DNA of 64,000 nucleotides from Patescibacteria group bacterium (GTDB lineage: Bacteria; Patescibacteria; Dojkabacteria; J137), in NCBI GenBank assembly GCA_963169855.1, contig CAUJCN010000001.1:62001-126000 (forward strand), written 5' to 3'. Under the pieces are notes generated by a model that was not told the DNA's origin, ran no database searches, and worked only from the letters and a program-made list of their open reading frames with translations. The position numbers and the translations under genes are program-made. This document shows positions 16,935 through 24,985 of the stretch, piece after piece. The stretch's first letter is position 1. Each line of letters opens with the position of its first letter.

Positions 16935-18779
16935 TTAGTTTTTTGGAGAAAGTTTAGAAAGAATTTCTTCCGGAGTAAATGGTCTTCCATTCCATTTCAA
17001 CACTTTAAACGGAGTATCTACGCCTGTTGTCATTCGAACAAGATGTCCCAACTGACCAGAGTTATTCCCCTCAATAAGAACAACGTTTTGTTGATTGACG
17101 AATTGCTGAAGTACAGATCTATTTAGTGGCCACAAGTACGTTAAGTTTAAAAGATTGACTTTAATATTACTTTCTTTAAACAATTCGAATGTATCTCGAA
17201 CAACCGATCCAGTACTTCCCCACGAAAGAATATTGATTTCCATAGCCGGATTTTCTGAGTTATTGCTAACGATTTGATCAACAGGCAATTCATCATGAAT
17301 TGTTTGTAGTTTCTTTATTCTTTTTTCAATCATTCTTTCTGATTCTTCTGCATCTTCAGTTACATTACCTTCTTCTGTATGCTCATCTGAATTTGAGTTA
17401 AAGTCAGCAGCTTTTTGACCAGGTAACCACCTTAACGAAACTCCATTCTCTGTGATCCTGTACCTATCTTTGCTTTCAAGCTTTTCCAGGTCTTTTTCAT
17501 CGACCAGATTTCTTACAATTGGAATTCTATTCTTATCAAATTCGTTAACTGAAGTTGTGCTTTCAGCCAGGAATTTATCTGTTAAAACTATTACAGGAAT
17601 TTGATACTTTTCTGCAATATTGAAAGCTTCTTGAATAGAGTAGAAACAATCCTCTATTGTTGCTGGTGCTAAAACTACTCTTGGAAATTCACCATGACCT
17701 GAGAAGATCGATAACATTAGATCTCCTTGAGCTGTCCATGTCGGCATTCCTGTGGCTGGTCCAGGTCTTTGTCCTAGAACAACAACGAAAGGAACTTCTA
17801 TCATTCCTGCCAAACTTAAGTGCTCAGTCATCAGATCAAATCCTCCGCCAGAAGTTCCAGTTAACGACCTTGTTCCCATAAAATTAGAACCAATCGCCAT
17901 TGCCGATGCTGTAATTTCGTCTTCAACTTGCTTAACAATCATTCCTGTCTCATCGGCCATTTCCGCAAGATAAGTAAGAATCGAGCTTGCTGGAGTCATT
18001 GGGTAAGAATAGTAAATCCTAACTCCAGAATTTATCGCCCCTAAGGAAAGAGCCAAGTTTCCATTAATGATTAGTGATTTCTCAAATTCAGATTTTGGTT
18101 GCAAATTAAAAGTTACTAATTCAGATAAATCACTCCCATTAAAATGCAGTATTGATTTTTCATCGTTAGAAACTAGATCTTCAGCATTCCATCGTGTGAT
18201 TTTAGCTTTGAATGCTGGAATGTCATAACTCGAATATTTGAAACCTAATTCCAAACATTGGAGATTTTTTTCTATAACTTGCGGCTTATCTTTGAATTCA
18301 GTTTTAATGCTTTCCGTTAAAACTTCCAAGGAAAGTCCTAGGGCATTCCACAAAGCACCTATTGTTGCGATGTTTCCATGAAGCTCGTTTCCACCAATAC
18401 CACCAACTAAATCCAATGCCGGGAAATAAACTAACTTTATATTCTTCGATTTTATGATCTCGGCTTCTGTTTTAAAAATTCTTGGGTTATCAATATCGTG
18501 AATAATAATTGAATTTTCTCTCATCTCTTCTAAATGCCATTTTGTTGACTGTTTATTCAAAACAATTAGAACGTCTGTCTTTTCCGAAGAAGAGTTAATA
18601 TAAGTTTCCGAAATATCTATCTGGAAAGTGGCGTGACCACCTTTAATTAACGAAGGATATTCTCTATAGCCAAAAATTCCAAAGCCAGATCTTTTAAATG
18701 CACGCGAAAGTATTCCTCCTAGGACATTTACACCTTGGCCAGAAGCTCCAACTATTTTTACTACAAATCTTTTATACAT
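16935..18779 (-). CDS. korA: 2-oxoacid:ferredoxin/flavodoxin oxidoreductase, alpha subunit with fused gamma domain
   Basis: 614 residues, the usual size of the gamma-alpha fusion. Residues 1-190 are the gamma domain (IVGASGQGVNVLGGILSRAF, then SLIKGGHATFQID). The alpha pyrimidine-binding domain starts near 230 (GNLALSLGAINSGVRIYYSY, PMTPASSIL, VEDEITASAMAIGSNFMGTR, GTSGGGFDLMTEHLSLAGM). The C-terminal domain II ends INLLNLTYLWPLN and VVLIEGNNSGQLG. An acidic linker with many Glu lies around 460-490. The start overlaps the flavodoxin stop by 8 nt, so the flavodoxin is a natural electron acceptor. Partner of korB at 11026-11922. Confidence 0.92.
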   Translation of the reverse strand: MYKRFVVKIVGASGQGVNVLGGILSRAFKRSGFGIFGYREYPSLIKGGHATFQIDISETYINSSSEKTDVLIVLNKQSTKWHLEEMRENSIIIHDIDNPRIFKTEAEIIKSKNIKLVYFPALDLVGGIGGNELHGNIATIGALWNALGLSLEVLTESIKTEFKDKPQVIEKNLQCLELGFKYSSYDIPAFKAKITRWNAEDLVSNDEKSILHFNGSDLSELVTFNLQPKSEFEKSLIINGNLALSLGAINSGVRIYYSYPMTPASSILTYLAEMADETGMIVKQVEDEITASAMAIGSNFMGTRSLTGTSGGGFDLMTEHLSLAGMIEVPFVVVLGQRPGPATGMPTWTAQGDLMLSIFSGHGEFPRVVLAPATIEDCFYSIQEAFNIAEKYQIPVIVLTDKFLAESTTSVNEFDKNRIPIVRNLVDEKDLEKLESKDRYRITENGVSLRWLPGQKAADFNSNSDEHTEEGNVTEDAEESERMIEKRIKKLQTIHDELPVDQIVSNNSENPAMEINILSWGSTGSVVRDTFELFKESNIKVNLLNLTYLWPLNRSVLQQFVNQQNVVLIEGNNSGQLGHLVRMTTGVDTPFKVLKWNGRPFTPEEILSKLSPKN

Positions 18780-19224
18780 GCTGTAAATACATATTACCTA
18801 TGTTATTTCCCCAATCTTTAAATTCCATTAATCTTCCATGAGGAGGACCGTCAACTCTAAGTGATTCACCCAATTGAGTTGCAGATGTTCTCTCGACACT
18901 TAATTCCATTACATCCGCTGCTCCGCAGAAAATATCATAATTACTACTATCACCTAATCCAACAATTCCTACATAATGATCTTTTAAATTCATTTCCCGG
19001 AAATCTTTATCAAATTGAATATAATTATCGTTAAGTTTTCCAACGTTCCAAGTAGAACAGACCAATACAATCAATCTGAAATCCTTAACAATCTCGGCTT
19101 TTACAAGCTCTGATCTTTTAACAGAAACGTTTAGGTTCGCATCAGACAATCCTTCAGCGATCGCTTGCGCAACTAATTCCGCATTTCCGGAGCAAGTTCC
19201 ATAAACCACTAAAACTTCTTTCAT
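18772..19224 (-). CDS. Flavodoxin
   Basis: 150 residues from the ATG at 19224 (MKEVLVVYG). Frame upstream to 19314 is open but does not look flavodoxin-like. The FMN phosphate-binding loop follows beta-1 (VVYGTCSGNAELVAQAIAEG, in the position of the usual T/S-x-T-G-x-T; the first Thr and Gly are kept). CSTWNVGKLNDN and VGLGDSSNYDIFCGAADVM match the two flavin-contacting loops. Overlaps korA by 8 nt and is probably its electron carrier, replacing ferredoxin. Confidence 0.85.
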   Translation of the reverse strand: MKEVLVVYGTCSGNAELVAQAIAEGLSDANLNVSVKRSELVKAEIVKDFRLIVLVCSTWNVGKLNDNYIQFDKDFREMNLKDHYVGIVGLGDSSNYDIFCGAADVMELSVERTSATQLGESLRVDGPPHGRLMEFKDWGNNIGNMYLQHV

Positions 19225-19470
19225 TTTCAAAAATGATATAACTTGTAATATTCTCTCCATAAAAAGCTTGAAAGTAAAGCGAAAATGAACTTCAGACATC
19301 CACGGATTATGCAAATTTAGCTTTCTGCTCTATAATTTAAGAAGAGATTAATCTAAATATTTTTTAGTTTAAACATCTGCTAATCAAAGCTTTTAGTAAA
19401 AAAGAAAGCTCTTCAACAGGCTATCATCATAGCTTTAATAAAATCCCTCTATATTTGTTACCTTTTTCTA

Positions 19471-19725
19471 ATGAAGAAAGAGTCTGATTTCTTTATGTTG
19501 ATGAGTTTTGTCTTAATTTTTTTAGGATTTTTGAACTTAATAGTAAGAGAATATTACTTTGGAAGTTCAATGATTTTATTTGGGCTGAGCTTTATTAGTC
19601 TTTCACCTAAAGTCTCTCGCCTAATGAACGCCCAAAACCGTTCCAGGATAAGCCATTGGGCAGCTTATGGTTTCTCTGCCGTAGGGACTTTCATTATTTT
19701 AGTAAATGTCCTAGGAAAGATCTAA
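19471..19725 (+). CDS. Small membrane protein, unassigned
   Basis: 84 residues with two hydrophobic segments near the N-terminus (about 9-25 and 30-46), a basic loop with KVSRLMNAQNRSR, and a third segment at 66-83. No family recognised. It is divergent from the flavodoxin-korA operon, and a TATAAT is visible at 19331-19336, though 135 nt upstream of the ATG. Confidence 0.5.
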   Translation: MKKESDFFMLMSFVLIFLGFLNLIVREYYFGSSMILFGLSFISLSPKVSRLMNAQNRSRISHWAAYGFSAVGTFIILVNVLGKI

Positions 19726-19794
19726 AGCCTTTATAGTAGGGGTATACGGATGATTCTTGTTTTTTACATTTTTTACTTTACTTTTCTCAATTTC

Positions 19795-19803
19795 TGGTAT
19801 AAT
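19795..19803 (+). promoter_or_regulatory. Extended -10 promoter of the cold-shock gene
   Basis: TGGTATAAT (TATAAT at 19798-19803) precedes the cold-shock ATG (19831) by 27 nt, leaving a leader of about 20 nt. No strong -35 is present. Confidence 0.5.
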
Positions 19804-19830
19804 GATTCTAATATTTGTTTAATCTAATTT

Positions 19831-20139
19831 ATGCAACAAGGAAAGGTAAAACACTATAATCTTGAAAAGGGTTATGGATTTATTAAAGCAGATGACGGAA
19901 AAGAAGTATTCTTCCACATCACTGGTTTAGATAAAAGCTGGGGACAGACTGTACCTGATAAGGACATGACTGTTACTTTCGAAGTAGTAGACGGAGATAG
20001 AGGACCAAAAGCAATCAACGTTACTCTAGCTGGAGCTACTGCTGATACAGAAGCTGTAGAAGGAGAAGAAGCAACTAATGTTGTTGATTTCCCTGTAACA
20101 GAGGATTCTGAAGACATGGATATGGAAGAAGCTGCTTAA
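19831..20139 (+). CDS. Cold-shock-domain protein with acidic tail
   Basis: 102 residues. Residues 1-68 form a cold-shock domain: GKVKHYNLEKGYGFIKADDG with RNP1 (KGYGFI), then VFFHITGL (RNP2) and VTFEVVDGDRGPKAINVTL. Such proteins bind single-stranded RNA or DNA and act as RNA chaperones. Residues 70-102 are a low-complexity acidic extension (GEEATN, TEDSEDMDMEEAA) absent from typical 66-70 residue Csps; it may limit RNA affinity or bind partners. Own promoter and a strong terminator, so monocistronic. Confidence 0.9.
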   Translation: MQQGKVKHYNLEKGYGFIKADDGKEVFFHITGLDKSWGQTVPDKDMTVTFEVVDGDRGPKAINVTLAGATADTEAVEGEEATNVVDFPVTEDSEDMDMEEAA

Positions 20140-20161
20140 TCGCAACTTTCAAATTGAAATT

Positions 20162-20187
20162 AAAGAGGAGCGAAAGCTCCTCTTTTC
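20162..20187 (+). terminator. Rho-independent terminator of the cold-shock gene
   Basis: Perfect 10-bp stem AAAGAGGAGC / GCTCCTCTTT with a GAAA tetraloop, running into TTTTC. It begins 22 nt after the cold-shock stop codon. Confidence 0.9.
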
Positions 20188-20222
20188 TATGCTGATTAAT
20201 TCGTGGTGAGCTGAGTCTAACC

Positions 20223-20981
20223 ATGATATTATTAAGTATGATTCTATTTGTATTCGGAATAAGCATAGCAGTAAACATCTTTTTCTTCATTTTCGCAGCC
20301 AAATTTAAAACTGACAAAGTAACGGACTTATCTTACGGATTATCTTTTATAGCAGTAATCTTAGCGACACTTCTAGTTTCGGGGAATTTCACTTTAGTAA
20401 ATATTGTAGTCAGTTCGATGATTTGCTTATGGGCTATTAGACTTGCAGGTTTTTTGTTCATGAGAATAAATAAGATGAAGAGAGACAAGAGATTTGATGG
20501 TATCAGAGAAAATTTTTGGTCATTTTTAAAATTTTGGGTTTTGCAGGCGTTAAGTGTAGGTATAATAATACTACCTGCAGTGTTGATAATTCCTAAAAAC
20601 GAAAATAGTTTAACCGTGCTTTCCTTTATTGGACTTGGATTATGGATCTTTGGTTTAGTTTTAGAAGCCGTTGCTGATCAACAGAAATTCAATTTTAAAA
20701 ACAAACCTGAAAACGAAGGTAGATTTATAACTACGGGTGTGTGGAAGTATTCACGTCATCCTAACTATCTAGGTGAAATAATGTGCTGGTGGGGAGTATT
20801 TATATTCTGCATTTCTTTTTTAAGTGGAGTAGAATTACTTTCAACAATAAGTCCTTTATACATAACCTTGCTTTTACTATTTGTAACTGGAATACCTACA
20901 ATAGAAAATAAATATAGGGATAATGATGAGTATAAAAGGTACGCTGAAAAAACGGGTGTCTTGTTACCAAAAATCTTATGA
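20223..20981 (+). CDS. DUF1295 / steroid 5-alpha-reductase-like membrane protein
   Basis: 252 residues, about six membrane helices. The C-terminal part has the DUF1295 and isoprenylcysteine-methyltransferase-like signature: FITTGVWKYSRHPNYLGEIM with WWG, then ENKYRDNDEYKRYAEKTG. Proteins with this fold are NAD(P)H-dependent reductases or methyltransferases acting on lipids; the substrate is unknown. It overlaps the next gene as ATGA, so probably works on the same lipid or glycan route as the GT-C-like protein (inference). Confidence 0.8.
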   Translation: MILLSMILFVFGISIAVNIFFFIFAAKFKTDKVTDLSYGLSFIAVILATLLVSGNFTLVNIVVSSMICLWAIRLAGFLFMRINKMKRDKRFDGIRENFWSFLKFWVLQALSVGIIILPAVLIIPKNENSLTVLSFIGLGLWIFGLVLEAVADQQKFNFKNKPENEGRFITTGVWKYSRHPNYLGEIMCWWGVFIFCISFLSGVELLSTISPLYITLLLLFVTGIPTIENKYRDNDEYKRYAEKTGVLLPKIL

Positions 20982-22642
20982 TCAAGTGGATTATCATTTT
21001 AATCATTCTTTTTGCTTCAGTATTTATCAATGGAACTCCATTTATATTTGGTGATGGTTATGGCTACTATCATACTGCTAAAACAATTTCTGATGAAGGG
21101 AGATTCGTAACGCAGACAAAACCCGAGTACTTTCCCTATACCGGCCACGCTGTAAACTTAGACGATAGAGGGAATTATTCAACTGACTACCCTTTTGGCA
21201 ATACGATTTTTTGGCTCCCAGCTCTAACAATTTCAAAAGTAATTAATACTCAAGATACATATTACACAGCTTTCAATGGGCATAGTTTGAATGATGGTCT
21301 AGCGATTTTAATAACTTCTACCATTGTTTTGTTCTTTACACTTGTTCTGACATTCAAAATTCTTAGAAAACTAGGATTCTCTAGTAGGAATTCATTTCTA
21401 TCACTAACCCTTGTGTACATTTCGATGTATGCATTCTCTTATCTATATTATTATTCTAGTTACGCTCACATTAACGAATTGTTTTCATTCACTTTATTAA
21501 TATACTTATTTCTAAAAACCGCCGAAGTTGGGTCTAGTCGGAATTTTATTCTTTTTGGATTCACTATAAGTTTACTAACTGTAACTCGACCTGTAGATAT
21601 TGTTGCAGTCATCCCTTTTGCAATTTACTTAATCTATAAACATAAATTCAAGGCTGTTCGGAATATTGTTATAGGTGGAATTCCTTTGGGAGTATTATTC
21701 CTTTACTACAATTACGTTTCTTTTGGATCACCTTTCGCAATGGGTCATAATGCGGCTCAACTATCTTTAAGTAATTTCAATATTGTTCATTTTTTATTTT
21801 CTGATATTAGAGGTTTATTTATCTGGTCGCCACTTTTGATTCTTGGGATGATTAAACTTATTCACTTGGGATTCACAGACAAACAGTTAATTTACAGACT
21901 TGTATTAGTATCATTCTTACTATTACTTGGTATCTACAACTTCTGGCCAAATTGGTGGGGTGGAGACTCTTTAGGACAGCGTTTTGTAATAATTGCTGCA
22001 CCAATATTTGCTTTGGTATTAGCTAAATTATTCAGTGACTGGAGACCAAAAAAAATAGTTTTTTGGTTTACCATTACGATTTCCATATTGCTAACTAGTT
22101 TTTCTGCACTAGTTCAAATACTTTATAGAGTTACACCCGTTATGGAAATCAATTATGAAGGAGTCCAAGTTGGAGAATTCTTAATTCCTAAAGAAGAGCG
22201 ATTTACTCCATTCGACATAATTCAGTATCATTCTAGGGCTTTGAACGAAAACACTTCACTAACTGAATACGGGAAATTTTTAATGAATAGTTTTAATGGA
22301 GGAAGAAGCTTATTATTATTAACAATTGGACAAACGGATCCACTAGTTATTGCTATTGCCGAAGGTGATGATTTAAATATCAAACTTATTCCAAATACAA
22401 AAGGTAGTCTACCTTCTTTCATAACTATTTGGTTTTCATACAAAGGAAGCACTTATTTACTAAATCAACATGAGTTTAGAACTCAGGAGATAAAAATTAA
22501 CTGCGCTGAATCATGCAAGTCTGATCAAGCATCTATTCAAGAATTTGATAAAATGGAATTAGTTCCTGTCAACGAAGACTTCGGAATTGGAATACAAAGT
22601 ACTTCAAGAGTAAATCTAATTAATCGAAAGTTGAAGATATGA
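20978..22642 (+). CDS. GT-C-like multi-pass membrane glycosyltransferase
   Basis: 554 residues with about ten membrane helices. The first external loop carries DGYGYYHTAK right after helix 1, the position of the catalytic acid in GT-C (GT39-like) enzymes that use polyprenyl-phosphate sugars. YPFGNTIFWLPA and SRNSFLSLTL-type segments follow. The C-terminal 170 residues are extracytoplasmic. Paralogous to the gene at 23019-24353, which has DGWGYY in the same place. A surface protein or glycan target is plausible; the nearby giant fibres are candidates, by proximity only. Confidence 0.65.
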   Translation: MIKWIIILIILFASVFINGTPFIFGDGYGYYHTAKTISDEGRFVTQTKPEYFPYTGHAVNLDDRGNYSTDYPFGNTIFWLPALTISKVINTQDTYYTAFNGHSLNDGLAILITSTIVLFFTLVLTFKILRKLGFSSRNSFLSLTLVYISMYAFSYLYYYSSYAHINELFSFTLLIYLFLKTAEVGSSRNFILFGFTISLLTVTRPVDIVAVIPFAIYLIYKHKFKAVRNIVIGGIPLGVLFLYYNYVSFGSPFAMGHNAAQLSLSNFNIVHFLFSDIRGLFIWSPLLILGMIKLIHLGFTDKQLIYRLVLVSFLLLLGIYNFWPNWWGGDSLGQRFVIIAAPIFALVLAKLFSDWRPKKIVFWFTITISILLTSFSALVQILYRVTPVMEINYEGVQVGEFLIPKEERFTPFDIIQYHSRALNENTSLTEYGKFLMNSFNGGRSLLLLTIGQTDPLVIAIAEGDDLNIKLIPNTKGSLPSFITIWFSYKGSTYLLNQHEFRTQEIKINCAESCKSDQASIQEFDKMELVPVNEDFGIGIQSTSRVNLINRKLKI

Positions 22643-22649
22643 TAAATAA

Positions 22650-23012
22650 TTAAGTGATCGGAAAGATTTCTTTCTCAATCGATACTCGTTGTTCAACAAT
22701 CATCTCCATTACCTCTATAACTCTTACTCCTTTGGTTTCCGCATACTTTGAAATCTTTAGAAATAGAAGAGGGTAGTAATCTTTTAACATATCTAACTTG
22801 ATCATTTCAGGATCTCTTCCCTTTGCTAAGTAAGCTATCCCAGAAAATTTTGTTATTAAGGTATAGTCCGCATTATCCAGTTCTTGCTGAGTACAATAAG
22901 GTCTCATAGCCGAATAGATATTCCCATCATTCTCGAATTTTCTATTTGGATCGTTATCCACATGTGCTCCTCTCATCATGTGTTCGTGTGTAATTCCTGC
23001 TCTTGATTCCAT
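22650..23012 (-). CDS. Unassigned small protein downstream of a GT-C-like gene
   Basis: 120 residues, soluble, no signal or membrane segment. It begins MESRAGITHEHMMRGAHVDN and has a mixed helical C-terminal half (KDYYPLLFLKISKYAETKGV). No family recognised. It starts 6 nt after the GT-C-like gene at 23019 ends, so it is in the same transcript. Its 3' end is 8 nt from the convergent GT-C-like gene. Confidence 0.55.
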   Translation of the reverse strand: MESRAGITHEHMMRGAHVDNDPNRKFENDGNIYSAMRPYCTQQELDNADYTLITKFSGIAYLAKGRDPEMIKLDMLKDYYPLLFLKISKYAETKGVRVIEVMEMIVEQRVSIEKEIFPIT

Positions 23013-23018
23013 AATATT

Positions 23019-24353
23019 TTATCTAACTGCTTCACAGCCTTGACCAGGAATTGCTCCTATACAAAGCTTCATAAATATTTTACCGTAGGCTTCTGCAGTC
23101 ATTCCATCAGGGTTTAAAATTCCTCGCCAGTATTGTTGCATAGAATTCATGTTCAGTATGATTAAGAATGCAAACAATGCTCCGAAGAAATAAAGTACAA
23201 ACTTCTTTTGATGCCTTAACCACTTGATAAAGTATGCGAATGGCAGTGCAAAGAATATAATAAATTCTGTAAACGCTCTGTGACCAAAAGCAAATCCAAA
23301 AGACCAAGCCCACCAAGATGAAACTATGTAAATTTGAAGAAGAATCATAGCAGGAATTAGGAATCGGAACTTATCTTTTTCCTTGAACATGAAGTAAATT
23401 CCTGGAACTGTTAATAAAAGCATTGGAGTCCATAGGAATAATCCTTTTCTAAAACTGAATAACACATTGAAGATTTCTGGATGGAAGAAGTCGAAGTATT
23501 CTCCTTGATAAGAAAATACTAACCAATTTCCTGTTACTAGCTTCCAGTAGAGCATTTGAATAAAGAACACCAGAAATGCCGATAATCCCATTATTAAGAA
23601 CTGTTTCCAGTATTCTTTGACTATTCTTCCCAAGCTAAAATTTTTGAATAGCTTATAGGCTATTATCAAGAATAAAAGTCCAACTATTATGTTTGTTTGC
23701 CTCACAGTTACAATCAAACCAAAAGTCAGTCCTAATCTTAAAAAGTAGAATAGACTTTTTTTGTCTAATGTAAAATCATCTATTAAATACAGCAGGTAAG
23801 CAAATGATGCGAAACTGAAAATATGGCTGAATGAAACATCGTAAGTAGAGTAGTGAATAATATTTGTTGTCAAGAAAATCAAACCTAGTGTTACGATAGT
23901 AACTTTTTCTGAAAACCTTTTACTCAAAAACTTCCAAAGAAAGTAGAATCCTACGAGACAAGCAACAATTCCACTTACGAGAACCATAAATTGGTACGGT
24001 CCTGCATATTGATCAAATCCACCACCAAAGAAAATACTGTTTGCTGCATTTGCAATCACATAGCCGGGAGTTTGTAACAATGCGACTCCAATCGGATATT
24101 TGTTCAAATAGTTTCCGTTTTCCTGAAGTAATAATCTACCGGCTGCTTCGTCTTCCCAAGGTTGTGGCAAATCTGCCATTTGGGATTCTCCAGAAATATC
24201 AGCATAATGAAAAATTGATGGGAGATAGGCATAGTAACCCCAGCCATCGGATGAAATTGCAGTCCAGTTAGAACCAAAAGCCTTTAGAAAAAAGGAACCT
24301 GAGATTAGAACTATTACGATAAAAATAAGTAGGTGTCTAAATCTAATTTTCAT
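23019..24353 (-). CDS. GT-C-like multi-pass membrane glycosyltransferase
   Basis: 444 residues, about ten membrane helices. Helix 1 (7-25) is followed by SSDGWGYYAYLPSIFHYADI, the GT-C-type acidic motif in the first external loop. Further family-like segments are NKYPIGVALLQTPGYVIA and VRQTNIIVGLLFL. Paralogue of 20978-22642 and shorter at the C-terminus. A TATAAT lies about 20 nt upstream of the ATG (minus strand). Sugar donor and acceptor are unknown. Confidence 0.65.
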   Translation of the reverse strand: MKIRFRHLLIFIVIVLISGSFFLKAFGSNWTAISSDGWGYYAYLPSIFHYADISGESQMADLPQPWEDEAAGRLLLQENGNYLNKYPIGVALLQTPGYVIANAANSIFFGGGFDQYAGPYQFMVLVSGIVACLVGFYFLWKFLSKRFSEKVTIVTLGLIFLTTNIIHYSTYDVSFSHIFSFASFAYLLYLIDDFTLDKKSLFYFLRLGLTFGLIVTVRQTNIIVGLLFLIIAYKLFKNFSLGRIVKEYWKQFLIMGLSAFLVFFIQMLYWKLVTGNWLVFSYQGEYFDFFHPEIFNVLFSFRKGLFLWTPMLLLTVPGIYFMFKEKDKFRFLIPAMILLQIYIVSSWWAWSFGFAFGHRAFTEFIIFFALPFAYFIKWLRHQKKFVLYFFGALFAFLIILNMNSMQQYWRGILNPDGMTAEAYGKIFMKLCIGAIPGQGCEAVR

Positions 24354-24385
24354 ACTAGGACAATAATTTTTTATTATAGCAGAAT

Positions 24386-24976
24386 TTAAACAAGTAAAAC
24401 TCCCACCATGAATGCCAAACAGGCCGCGAGACCTCCTATTAAAACTGTTTCCAGAACTGATCTTAGTGGACTTGATTTTAGAATGAAAGATTTTAAGTAA
24501 CCTAACATCGATAGTGCGAATACAACAAGAATTGCAGAAAAAATCGCTTTTACATCGTGTTGTAGAGCTGAAAGGAAGTATGGAAGTAGTGGAATAACCC
24601 CGAAAATTGTAAATGATGTAAACGTTGCAATACCAGAAAGCAAAGGAGTTTTCTTCCGTTGCTGGTTACCAACTGTTTTCAAAATCATTTCTACATCATC
24701 AGTCGAGAATTTCTTTGAAAGTTCTTTCTTAACGTCACTAACATCTTGCGTAGATAGTTCCAGTTCTGCTCTTTGAGAAAGGTAGTTTCCAATACCCATA
24801 GAAAATGCATCCGCCAACAGATTTGCCATTCCAAATAGAAGCACAACTCCAATTCCAAGAGGGATTGCTTCTGGAGAAGAGTTAGCACCAACAAAGCCAG
24901 AAACTATCGCAAAGGTAGTTATAATGCCATCGTTGCCACCGTAAACAATTTCTGAAAGGAATGTTTTGAGTATCAT
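24386..24976 (-). CDS. VIT-family (VIT1/CCC1) metal transporter
   Basis: 196 residues with five predicted membrane helices. It begins with the VIT signature: EIVYGGNDGIITTFAIVSGF, then ANLLADAFSMGIGNYLSQRAE, with the cytoplasmic metal-binding stretch LSTQDVSDVKKELSKKFS reduced. The family moves Fe(II) or Mn(II) out of the cytosol. It starts 9 nt after fibre B ends, so may be on the same transcript. Confidence 0.85.
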   Translation of the reverse strand: MILKTFLSEIVYGGNDGIITTFAIVSGFVGANSSPEAIPLGIGVVLLFGMANLLADAFSMGIGNYLSQRAELELSTQDVSDVKKELSKKFSTDDVEMILKTVGNQQRKKTPLLSGIATFTSFTIFGVIPLLPYFLSALQHDVKAIFSAILVVFALSMLGYLKSFILKSSPLRSVLETVLIGGLAACLAFMVGVLLV

Positions 24977-24985
24977 TATTAGGTA

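Noticed and set aside
19343..19470. Possible small RNA after the TATAAT at 19331
   Set aside because: Only a 6-bp AGCTTT/AAAGCT stem is visible and no terminator; more likely the untranslated leader of the 84-residue gene.
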